NCBI GenBank assembly: GCA_029339195.1
Contig: JAPTJF010000401.1
Coordinates: 1-50,430, forward strand
Length of the DNA stretch: 50,430 nucleotides
Direction: 5' to 3'
Source of the DNA: Micractinium sp. NFX-FRZ
Taxonomy: Eukaryota > Chlorophyta > Trebouxiophyceae > Chlorellales > Chlorellaceae
This document shows positions 37,613 to 48,437 of the stretch, in pieces. The stretch's first letter is position 1, and each line of letters starts with the position of its first letter. The translations under genes and the position numbers were made by a program. The notes beneath the pieces were generated by a model, which had not been told where the DNA came from, did no database searches, and saw nothing but the letters and a program-made list of their open reading frames with translations.

Positions 37613-40600
37613 ATGCAGACCATCGCCAGCCAGCGGGTCTCGGCCCCGCAGGCCGGGAGCGCTCGCTCCTCGCGGCGGACTAGCCCAGCGGTCCTCTCCA
37701 GCTACAGCGGCTTCCGCCGGGCTGGAACGGCGCCAGGCAGCAGCACCAGCAGCACCCCTCAGACGCTGCAGGCAGCGGTGCAGAAGCATGTGCGCGGAGC
37801 GGGGGCCAAGCAGCCCACGCGCATGATGTTCGAGCGCTTCACCGAGAAGGCCATCAAGGTCGTCATGCTCGCTCAGGTGAGTGGGCCAGGAGGCTGGAGG
37901 CGTGGGCATCCTGCATCAGGTGGCGGGGCAGGGCTTCTGCGGGGTGAGCAACCTGCTCGCACCGCTGCGCCTCATCTGGGAGCCCTCAGGCAGTGGCGGG
38001 GATGCTCTACCGACCAGCACAGTGGCTGGACTGGCAGCAGCAGTCGCGGCGCAGTGGCGGTGGCGGTGGCGGCAAGGTCGGCCGCGCCCCCCTTCTGCCA
38101 CACTTCCTGACCAACCAGTTATGCTGCTTGTGCAGGAGGAGGCCCGCCGCCTAGGCCATAACTTTGTGGGCACCGAGCAGATCCTGCTGGGCCTGATTGG
38201 CGAGTCCACCGGTGAGCCACAGCCGGAGGGAGGTCAAGGGTCCTGGGAACGGCGCCGCCAGCGGAAGGCGCCGGCACTGCCCGCCCGGGGCATTCTAGGC
38301 CGCCACAGCAGCCGCTGCCTCGAATGTGGCTTTCTTGGCAAAACAGCAATCGTCTGCGTGGCACATGCAGCCCTCTGGTTCGCAGCCCTCTGGTTCACAG
38401 CGCCGGAAGGCGCCGGTGCGCACCGGCCGCGCGCCTCACACGCCTCCAGAACCTGCCCACCAAACTGTCACCCCTCCTGCCCCACCGTGCCCTGCTCTCA
38501 ACCACAGGCATTGCCGCCAAGGTGCTCAAGTCGATGGGCGTGACCCTGAAGGACGCGCGTGTGGAGGTGGAGAAGATCATTGGTCGCGGCAGCGGGTTTG
38601 TGGCGGTGGAGATCCCCTTCACCCCGCGTGCCAAGCGCGTGCTGGAGCTGTCCCTGGAGGAGGCGCGCGCACTGGGTGGGTGCTGCAGGCAGTAGTTGAG
38701 CCACGGAGCACGCGTGAAGGGAGGGCGGCCGGGAGCCCGAGGCGCCTTCGCTGCCCGTTCTACCCTTGCGCACTGTTCTCGCCAGCTGGTGCCGCACCTC
38801 TGCATTGTGTGCTCCGTGCCCCTGACCCACTGGCCACCTCCTTGTCGTCCCGTAGGCCACAACTACATTGGCACTGAGCACATCCTGCTGGGCCTGCTGC
38901 GTGAGGGCGAGGGCGTGGCGTCCCGCGTGCTGGAGACCCTGGGCGCCGACCCCCAGAAGATCCGCACCCAGGTGCGGCAGTTACATATGTGTAGCTTGGC
39001 ATCCCCACATCCTGGTGGCACAGCGCTAGCCCTAGCTCTGCCTGCGTGACAGCTTTACAGCTGCATGGTCTCACCTGCTGCTCTTCCTACCTCAACCTTT
39101 GTATCCACCCGCCCATCCTGCCACCCCGCCCCGCTCAACTGCGCCCCTCAGGTCATCCGCATGGTTGGCGAGAGCCAGGAGCCCGTGGGCTCCACCGTGG
39201 GCGGCGGCGCCAGCGGCAGCAACAAGATGCCCACCCTGGAGGAGTACGGCACCAACCTGACGACCCAGGCGGAGGAGGGCAAGCTGGACCCGGTGGTGGG
39301 GCGCAAGAAGGAGATTGAGCGCGTCACCCAGGTGGGTGCCGGCACAACAAGCGAGGAAGGGGGATGAGGTGGAGGCACTGCGCAGGGGGTCGCGTGCTGC
39401 AGCGCAAGAAGGAGGAGTTCACTGCGCGCGTGACCCAGGAGGGGGTGTGGGCAACGACGGGTCAGTTACCCCCCCGGAGTGCCAAGGGCTTGGGTGGAGG
39501 GGGCCTGCAAGAAGGGAAGTGTGAAGTCGGGAAATGTGAAAGGAAGAACTGCGGTCAGGAAGGCCATAATTGAGCCGCGATGCAAGGGCGGTTTGCTGCG
39601 CTGGGCTGGAATGGAGTTGCTCCAATACTTCCTTCCGCTCACATGTGGTGTGGTGGCAGCGCAGCTTCGTAGAGCGACGGCACAGCTGCTTGCCTGCCTG
39701 CCTTGGCAACCTACTTGACGCGGCCCTCTGCTGCCCGCCGGTCTTCTATTCCCCCGCGCGCAGATTCTGGGCCGCCGTACCAAGAACAACCCCTGCCTCA
39801 TCGGCGAGCCTGGTGTGGGCAAGACCGCCGTGGCTGAGGGCCTGGCGCAGAAGATTGCCACCGGTGACGTGCCTGAGACGATCGAGGGCAAGCAGGTGAG
39901 GCAGTGAGGCCTTGAGGGTTTCCAGTGGTGGGCAGGCAGTGGTGGGCTGGAGGCTGACCCAGCAGCAGCGCCTAAGCAACGAAGTGATGGCGCACCGGCC
40001 CTTCTGGAGCAGTGCTGCAGAATGCCACGCCGCGCAGCCCTGCCACCCCTGCCTGCTGTGCTGCGCTGCGTGTCGTCTGCATGCATTGAGCCTGCACCCT
40101 TGACTAGTGCGCAAGCACTGTGCTGTGCTGTGCGTGCTTAAATGACGGACCTTGGACAGGGGCCATCCCTTGAGTCAGTTATTTGACCGTCACTCCTCCT
40201 TCCATCTTGGCTGCAGGTGGTGACCCTGGACATGGGCCTGCTGGTTGCGGGCACCAAGTACCGCGGAGAGTTTGAGGAGCGCCTGAAGAAGCTCATGGAT
40301 GAGATCAAGCAGGTTAGGTTAATAGGAGTGGCGATCAAACACAACAAAGCGGCGCAGATCAGTGGTTAACTGCAAGCCAAGTCCCGTGCTGGCTGGGCTA
40401 CCTGTTTGGCCAAAACCTCTGCAGCCCCCGCCACCTTTTCCCTCTCCTCCTTTCCGTCTCACCACCCTCCCCTCTCTTCTCCCTGTTTTCCTCCCACCCC
40501 GTAGAACGACGACATCATCCTGATGATTGACGAGGTGCACACCCTGATCGGCGCTGGTGCCGCTGAGGGCGCGATTGATGCCGCCAACATCCTGAAGCCC

Positions 40601-43600
40601 GCGCTGGCGCGCGGCGAGCTGCAGTGCATCGGCGCCACCACGCTGGACGAGTACCGCAAGCACATTGAGAAGGACCCCGCCCTGGAGCGGTAAGCTTTGT
40701 GTGTGTTCATGCTTGTAGGCTGCTCATGTGTGTAAGCGTCGGGGAGGTGGGAAGGGCACAAATGTCGGGGCAGAACATTGTGAAACTGAGAAGGACCCAT
40801 TTACGTGCTTGGGTGCAGCAGTACATGAGGGGAGTGACATTGGGAGGGTTGCAGCAACCTCAGCCCACCACTGTCATTTTCCCCTCCTGCTTGCAGCCGC
40901 TTCCAGCCTGTGCACGTGCCGGAGCCCACCGTTGACGAGACCTACGAGATCATGCTGGGCCTGCGTGAGCGGTACGAGGCGCACCACAAGCTGCGGTACA
41001 CTGACGAGGCGCTGCGTGCGGCCGCCAAGTATAGCAGCCAGTACATCTCTGACCGCTTCCTCCCCGACAAGGTGGGTGGTTGGCCATTTAAAAACCATCA
41101 TGTTCTTTGTGGTGCGTGGGTGTGGGGCCTTGTAGTGGGTGGGGTTGGGTCCCAGGCAGAGGGACAGGAGCCTGGCTGCGTGCGCCGCATGCTCGCTCGC
41201 GCTTGGCGCTTGGCCACCGCCGCGCATTGCCTGCCGCGCCCATCTTTGCACCTCCCGTGTGCTCGCACCTTGGCCTCGCCTGCCAGTAGCTTATTAATCT
41301 CCGCCGCCACGTACTGCTGCCACCCCCACAGGCCATTGATCTCATTGATGAGGCTGGCTCCCGCGTGCGCCTGAGGCACGCGCAGCTGCCCGAGGAGGCC
41401 CGCGAGCTGGACAAGGAGCTGCGTGCCCTGCTCAAGGAGAAGGACGCCGCCGTGCGGTGAGCTCCGCATGCATGCACAGCAGAGCTGCAAGTTGTGCGCT
41501 TGTCGCCGTCGCTCCAGCTGCGGCAGCCAAGCTGCCCTCGCCTGAAATTGATCGGCCTACTTCGCTGCATGGCACGGCTAATGCAGAACCGACACCCAGC
41601 CTTGCCTTCTGCTTGACGCCCTGCTCCGCTCCGCTCTGCAGCGATGAGCACTTTGAACAGCCTTGGGCCCTGATGCGCTCTCTATAGTGCTGTCTTCCCC
41701 CTGCCTTTCTGTCTGCTTGACACCTGCCCCGTGCTGCTGCTCCCGCTCTGCTTTGCAGCGCCCAGGACTTTGAGAAGGCTGGGTCCCTGCGCGACCGCGA
41801 GATGGAGCTGAAGAGCCAGATCAGCGCCATCACTAGCAGCGCCAAGGACTCGCAGGTGTGTTGGGATAGCTCTGATGGACGGCAAGGAGAACAGTCAGGC
41901 GGGATAGCTCTGATGGACGGCAAGGAGAACAGTCAGGCACCGAAAGCAGGTTTTTATATGCTCCTGTTCCTTAAGAGCAGCCTGTGCATTTTTGCAGCGC
42001 ATGGGGTGCCCTCGGAAACCAATTTTCCTGGCGCACTCCACCGTTTGCTGGTCCAACTTGCTATGCCTTTCCGTATGCCAGCAGCGCGCGGACACACACT
42101 TTTGCCCTTCGTTGGTGCGCTTTGAGCTCTGGTCATGCCTGCTCTGTGCCTGCCTGCTTGCAGCGCGCGGAGATGGAGAGCGGCGAGGGCGGCGGCCCCA
42201 TGGTGACCGACCAGGACATTGCCAACATTGTGGCCCAGTGGACCGGCATCCCGATTGAGAAGGTGGGTGCTTGCCACAGTGGCCACCGCCATGTGCTGGT
42301 ATGCAACAGGCTTGTCAACCCTTTGCTAGGGTTGCCCAGCCCTCAACCCCTGTTCCACCAGCAGAAACCTTGGGCTTCTTTCAACTCATTGTAATTGATC
42401 CTTGACACCTGTGCAGGTGTCCTCTGACGAGACTGAGCGCCTGATCAAGATGGAGGAGGTGCTGCACGGGCGCGTGATTGGGCAGGAGGAGGCGGTGACG
42501 GCCATCTCGCGCGCCATCCGCCGTGCGCGTGTGGGCCTCAAGAACCCCAACCGCCCCATCGCGTCCTTCATCTTCTCCGGTGCGTACATGCTGCTGCTGG
42601 TCTCCTGCACGTCGGTTGGTGTGCGCATTTTTGTTGTTGAGTTGGACCAGAACAGCAACCGCTTCCCCCCTCCCCCCGTCCGATTCCTCTGACGCTCGTT
42701 GCTGCGAGCTTTGTTGTTACCTGTCTGTTTGGCAGACGCGTGATGTGTGCCTCTGCCTCCTGGCGATGCCGCATGCACCCCTGGCTGCAATTGCGGCTCA
42801 CCCGCACCCCCCTGCCCCTGCCTCCCCTGCGCCCCTGCAGGCCCCACTGGTGTGGGTAAGTCTGAGCTGGCCAAGACCCTGGCCTCGTACTACTTTGGCA
42901 GCGAGGAGGCGATGGTGCGGCTGGATATGTCGGAGTTCATGGAGCGGTGAGTCAGCGCTTGTGCTAACCCAGGCGGAGCATCGGTGGGCCGGATTGACGG
43001 GCTAGTGTGATTGCAGTGGGGGAGCTTCTTCTTCTTCTTTACACTGTGACGTCTGCGCTGGCTGAGCTGAGAGAGCAGGGCATGGCTGTGGGCATGGCTG
43101 TGGCCATTGAGAAGGGCAGACAGATGGGAGTTTTCTGAACCCCTGCCCTTCTCTGGCCGCACTCTCACTGCAATGATTTTAATTCTGCCCTGCCCTCCGC
43201 TGCTGCTCCTCTTCCTTGCAGGCACACCGTTAGCAAGCTGATTGGCTCCCCTCCGGGCTATGTTGGCTACAACGAGGGCGGCCAGCTGACCGAGGCAGTG
43301 AGGTGCGTGGGCACAACGTGGGGTGCTGGGACCCATTGCAGCCAGCTCAGGCGCAGTGGACTTATGGTTGTTCAGCAGAGCAGTGTGATTTGGTGCCCAC
43401 CATGCGCGCTCCTGCCAGCCATCTGGCCTACACTACCCACCGACCTCTGAACCCTGCTTTTGCGCCCCCCACCCTGCCCTCTCCCGTCCGCAGGCGGCGG
43501 CCGTACACTGTGGTGCTGTTTGATGAGATTGAGAAGGCGCACCCCGATGTGTTCAACATGATGCTCCAGATTCTGGAGGATGGCCGCCTCACAGGTGTGG

Positions 43601-45324
43601 GGAGGACGTGAACACGCGCACTGCAGCTGGTGAAACACTCGGAACATCAGCCACCCGCGGCTCTGCTCCCTTGTCTGTGCCTCACCCTGGCCTCCAGTGC
43701 ATGCCTGACTTTTGCCTCGCTCTCTTGTTGCTTGCTTACCCGCAGACTCCAAGGGCCGCACCGTGGACTTCAAGAACACCCTGATCATCCTGACCTCGAA
43801 CGTCGGCAGCAGCGTCATTGAGAAGGGCGGCGGCGGCATTGGCTTCCAGCTGGACAACTCGGAGGAGGACTCGTCCTACAACCGCATCAAGTCCCTGGTG
43901 AACGAGGAGCTGAAGCAGTACTTCAGGTGAGAGAGGGCAGGCAGGCAGGGGAGGCTGCAGCGATGCTACTGGGCTTGGCGGGAGGTGCATGTCTGACCCT
44001 GCCTGCTGCTGGGACCGTCTGCGTTGCTCGTCATCAGCCATCCTTAGCCATCTGTTACACTTCACCCGCTTCCTGCAGGCCCGAGTTCCTGAACCGTCTG
44101 GACGAGATCATTGTGTTCCGCCAGCTGACCAAGAGCGAGGTGAAGCAGATTGCGGACATCATGCTCAAGCAGGTGTTCAAGCGTGCTGAGGAGAAGGGCA
44201 TCAAGATCGATGTCACTGGTGAGTGGGGCTAGTTGGAAGACACTTGCAAGAGAAGCCGGAACATGTTGTTACTTGCGGGTTTCTGCTGGCCGTGAGGAGG
44301 ACAAGGGCATCACAATTGAATACACCGTTAATTGTGTGCAATTGTTGTCATGTGCTTCTGATCAACCTTTGCGAAAGGTTTAGAGATTCACTTGCTGCAT
44401 CTGCCTGCTGGAGTTCGTGCTGCTGGGTTCTGAGGGCACCCTTGGGATGTTGCTGCGTGGCAGGTTCTTCTACTCCTTCTCCATGCTTTCCCCTTCTTCC
44501 GAACAGTTCAAGACTTGGCGAGGCGTGCACTCCCGCCTACCGCCTCCACAACAAAGCTGCACTTTGTTCTGACCACACGCTCCCTTTCCTCTCTTCTTTT
44601 TTGTAGAGCGGTTCAAGGACCGCCTGGTTGACGAGGGCTACAACCCCGCCTATGGCGCGCGCCCCCTGCGCCGCGCCATCATGCGGCTGCTCGAGGACAG
44701 CATGGCGGAGCGCATGCTGGCAGGCGACATCAAGGAGGGAGACTCCGTCATCATCGACGGTGCGTCAGGGGTGCCGACCAGCTTGAACAATAGACTTTCG
44801 ATGCAGTCAGGCGGCTTCAAGCAAACTGAATCACACCAGGCCAGCGCCCGCCTGGTCTGCTGCTAGCCGGGCGTTGCCACGGCCCTCTTCCGTTCATCAG
44901 CCCTGTTTGGCCGGCCTGCTCAATCTTTTGCCTTCCTCCCCTGCTCTTCCACCCTGCAGTGGACGCTGATGGCCAGATCTCTGTGCTCAACGGCGACAAG
45001 AAGATGACCTCTGCCATTCCCACCGCAACCGGTGCGTGCCAGCTCGCTAGCCCGCTGTGCATTGCACATCAGCGGCAACAGCTGCTGCCTTGCTTTGCCC
45101 AGCCGACAACCGCTGGCGTTTAGCACCATGTGTGTGTCCGCTTTGTGCTACCCTGCCTTTGTGCGTCTTTGTTACAGCTGAAGCCGCTGGAGCGCATGGT
45201 GAGCAGGCGAGCAAGGCCGCCACCACCTGTCGGGACCCCTACTGCCCAGTACCATGTAGCTCATCTGCCCTGCCCCCATGCTGCCGTCTGTCCCCTCCCT
45301 ACAGGCATCGACTACACTCAGTAA
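37613..45324 (+). CDS. CLPC: Chloroplast ClpC, HSP100 chaperone / Clp protease ATPase subunit
   Basis: ClpC unfolds stromal proteins for the Clp protease and also works at the inner-envelope import motor. The 22 exons are 37613-37876, 38136-38211, 38508-38675, 38856-38971, 39152-39331, 39764-39895, 40217-40312, 40505-40689, 40897-41071, 41332-41456, 41759-41855, 42164-42262, 42417-42579, 42841-42946, 43222-43302, 43494-43594, 43746-43926, 44079-44218, 44607-44759, 44960-45031, 45178-45198, 45305-45324, giving 916 residues, normal for the family. After a Ser/Arg transit peptide come the double Clp-N repeat ([34 protein letters not shown]), Walker A1 GEPGVGKTA (about 282-290), Walker B1 ILMIDEVHT, a UVR-type middle segment ([12 protein letters not shown]), Walker A2 GPTGVGKSE (about 626-634), Walker B2 [13 protein letters not shown] and the sensor region [13 protein letters not shown]. 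The two tiny last exons are the least certain part. Confidence 0.93.
39400..39437 (+). repeat. Copy of a ClpC exon 3' end within the following intron
   Basis: The segment from GCGCAAGAAGGAG to GCGTGACCCAG repeats, with a few changes, the last bases of exon 39152-39331 (GCGCAAGAAGGAG to GCGTCACCCAG at 39300-39331). The intron copy has no GT donor after CAG (it reads GAGGGG), so it is not expected to be used as an exon end. Confidence 0.6.
41641..41687 (+). pseudogene. Decayed, stop-containing copy of the ClpC UVR exon inside an intron
   Basis: About 118 bp before the true exon 41759-41855, the intron holds a good acceptor (CTCTGCAG) at 41640. It is followed in the same phase by [14 protein letters not shown] and a TAG stop at 41685-41687. 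The true exon begins with [14 protein letters not shown]. The acceptor position, phase and F-E-x-x-x-x-L spacing match, so this looks like a duplicated exon that has decayed, or one kept as a poison exon. Confidence 0.6.
41863..41938 (+). repeat. Perfect 38-bp tandem duplication in a ClpC intron
   Basis: 41863-41900 and 41901-41938 are identical (starting GGGATAGCTCTGATGG). The duplication lies immediately after the donor of exon 41759-41855. It appears recent because no base differs. Confidence 0.9.
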
Positions 45325-45685
45325 GCAGTGCGCTCACCACCCACAAGTTGCATGAGGCAGAGCGCGGCAGCGGCCCGTAGCGCACCTCCATGCGCTTCCA
45401 TTTCGTTCCAACGCTTTTCTCTCGGCACACCATCAGGCCCCGGGCGCCCGCCCAGCGCCATTGGCTGGGCCCCCCGACGCGCTCGGACACCCCCCCGGCA
45501 GGCAGCCCATGCATAGCGCGGCCTGCGCCATCGCCATGTTGACAGCGCCAGACCCCCCACCCCCAGTCTGCCCTGCCCCGCCCAGCCTGCTTGCCGGGGA
45601 CCGCGCCGGGCACCCGGGCGCCGATCGTCAGCCACACTCCCCTGCCCGCGTCCTTCCCCCCGATCATATGTTTCTCCTTTCACTG

Positions 45686-45815
45686 CTGCTGCCTCTGCTT
45701 AACCAACCGAATGATGTACCATAACATGCTCGGACCATCTAGAGTGTAACCAACCTGCCGTAAGCCGTGCAGGTGATGCAGTGCCGGATGCAGATGCAGC
45801 GTGCCTGCTGGGGGA
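45686..45815. repeat. 130-bp direct repeat, copy 1 (ClpC 3' UTR side)
   Basis: This copy is identical base for base to 46409-46538. It includes a TGTAA signal (45745-45749) about 420 nt after the ClpC stop and probably forms the ClpC transcript end. No target-site duplication or terminal inverted repeat was seen at its borders. Confidence 0.9.
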
Positions 45816-46408
45816 TCAGCTTTGTGTTGGGGCCAAGCTCCGTCCGAGAGAAAGGATGTCACAGTTGAATGCTACCAGTGGATGCTGCACTCCCATGGGA
45901 AGAGCAGCGCCGCAGGTGAATGGGGGCTGGCCTCGCTGCTGCGCTCCTGCGACAGGTGCCGCCGAGCCAGCCATGCAGGCATTGGGGAACACTTTGCAGT
46001 GAGGCTGGCCTCCAAATGCGTTGGTCTGCTTTCCTTGCTGCCCAAGCCTGTTCCGCCCATGCACTCGCAGGCGGGTACTGGACACTACCAGCAAAGTGCA
46101 GTTGCCTTTCCGTGGGCTGCCCCCCGCTGCCCTGCAATGAAGTCATGCATGCCCATCTAGCAGGTATCGTGTCCGCGACAAAAGCTTCTTAGTGGAGCTT
46201 TGGGGATGTGGTGGAGAGAGGCGGGGAGAGGTGAGGGTGATAGTCTTTTGGGGGGCCCAGTGCGGCGGGGCTCGGAGCGGCTTCGGCGCCGCACTGCCCG
46301 CCCCCACAGCACCTTTGTGCGCTTGCTGGCAACCGCAGGATGCTTGCAGGCGTGCTCTTCGACCGATCGGTCGCTAAGCAACTGCTGTGCTTCCTGCTGA
46401 CATGTACC

Positions 46409-46538
46409 CTGCTGCCTCTGCTTAACCAACCGAATGATGTACCATAACATGCTCGGACCATCTAGAGTGTAACCAACCTGCCGTAAGCCGTGCAGGTGAT
46501 GCAGTGCCGGATGCAGATGCAGCGTGCCTGCTGGGGGA
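46409..46538. repeat. 130-bp direct repeat, copy 2
   Basis: A perfect copy of 45686-45815, displaced by 723 bp with 593 bp of unrelated sequence between them. It carries a second TGTAA signal at 46468-46472, which could act as an alternative transcript end. Confidence 0.9.
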
Positions 46539-48437
46539 CCGCCTCCCCTCTCTGTTGCGCGATGCGTCCTCCCATGTGGGTAGCCGTGCAGTTTGCCCTT
46601 TGATGCAACCTTTATATTCGACTGACCGTGGCATTGCAGCTTCAAACGTGCTTGCAACCACTGCATTGCCTCGGGTTGATTACCCAAGTGAGAAATGCGA
46701 GCTCGCTACAGTGTCCTTGGGCATCACACCTTGTTGCCGCGCCGTGTGTCAGCTCAGGGAGGACGCCTTCAAGACCCACAGTGACTCTACAGCGCCCATC
46801 AGAACTCCGTTCCATCCATTTGAGAGGGTTAAGAAAGCCTACGGATGCCACCCTTCTGTTGGCCGGGCTTTCTGTTTGAGGGCTGTGCGTGACAACCGTT
46901 GATGTGACACGGGCAAGTAAAAGGCAGAGTGCCAATGGCAGAAATGTCTTGCCAACGCTGGCGGGGCGGTAGAGCTGGCACCCGACCCGGCGACCTCTCA
47001 ACTGTTGCGTGGATGTGCACAATTTTATTCAAAGTTCCCTGTCAGAGGCAGAACATCATGCACACGAGACAGCATGGCACAGCTCGAGGCACGTTCGGTG
47101 AAATCACGACGTGTGCATTGACCGCTGACGCTCTCTGATCTGGGGAGAGCTTCGATGTCATCACTAGGTGAATCATTCAACACAAGCAACCCTGATGTGA
47201 TGGTGGAAGACAACGGCAACCAGTGCGGCAACCAGTGACGTCTTGAGGGCATGTTGGCAGGGCTGGACGAGGGAGCGCACCGGCCACAGCGGCAGCGGCA
47301 CCGGTGGCCAGGTGCCGGCAGGGCCAGATGCCGCCTGGCTGAAATGGCGGCAATCGCGGCGCTAGTCCGCGTTAAGCACACGAGACGCAAGTTGGGCACC
47401 TCAGCTTCGCTCGGAGCGAGCGCCGTGCACCGAGAGAGCCTCTTTCACCGGCCCCGACCCGACGGGCCCAGCGCGCATTTTTCGCGCATTTAATTACAAA
47501 ACCTCCGCACATCAGCTGCAATTCCACCGCCCCGCGGGGCGCCGCCACGTCCAGGGCGCGCCGCAATTATTTTCCGCGTTTGTGACACGCCCGTGCGTGT
47601 TTTTTAAGGGCGGTTCTACGAGCTTAGAAATGCGCGGGGAGCTCAGCGCCGGAAGGGGAGGCAATTCCGTGCCGACCGTTCTTCCGGGGCTGTATTCTGG
47701 GGTGGAAAGCAAGGGTTCTATCGGGCGCAGCAGGCGCGACGCGGGCGGCCTCGCAACTTGTGACACGCGCCTGTCACATAGTTGGGCACTTCCCATCCCC
47801 AATTTAGCGTGCCAAAAGGTCTGCAAGCAATGCGAGCCCCGCCCTTGAATGTGGGGAGATTGCCTGACCAGTTGCACAGTGAAACACCTGAGCGATGCCT
47901 GGGCGTGCTGGAATTGAACTGGGCGTTATTTCCCCGAGTGAGAGCGTCGATTGTCCGAGCGCCGGTTGCCCGAGATGGACAGTGGCTGCAGGTAGGCTGA
48001 GAGGGGCAGCCGCTGAAGCCCTGCACTCGCCGCTGAACCCCTGGCGCAGGCGTCATTCGCCAGTTGGAACCATGAATCTGGGTGCCACCATGAATCTGCG
48101 CCCGTGCTGCGCCCGTGCTACGCCGCGCTGAATTCAGCACTCGGTAGCTTTTTTATTTCTCCGCGCTTTGATCTGTAATCGCACAGCTGTTGCCGCGCGC
48201 AAGACCTTTGGCATCGCTGGCCACCCAGTCTGACCAGGTTGCAGGTCCACTCCCTCGATATTGCTCTCCTCCCTGCTGGATCTCGCCACCCGGCCCGGAA
48301 TAGCGTCAGAGCGCAAAGGGGGCACGCACGGCTTTCAAGAAGTGGCCGTGACTGACCCCCTTTGACCGCCCCTGAACGCCGCCCGCTACCCCCGCTACTC
48401 ACGCAGCCCGTCCTCTCTCTTGGGCAGCCTGTTTGCC

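Larger units (their letters stand above)
45325..48437. other. Gene-poor intergenic region with duplicated block
   Basis: A stretch of 3.1 kb. It begins with the ClpC 3' UTR; a TGTAA polyadenylation-like signal lies at 45745-45749. It then contains a perfect 130-bp direct repeat pair. From about 46600 to 48430 open frames are short, differ in every frame and resemble nothing I know. I found no tRNA, rRNA or transposon ends. The last few hundred bases must include the promoter of the right-hand gene. Confidence 0.5.

Noticed and set aside
47880..47960. tRNA-like TGGAATTGAACTGGG stretch
   Set aside because: It does not fit a T-arm sequence, and no acceptor stem or anticodon arm can be built around it.
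46600..48400. Possible transposon or gene remnant in the long spacer
   Set aside because: No terminal repeats, target-site duplication, transposase or reverse-transcriptase motifs, and no consistent reading frame.
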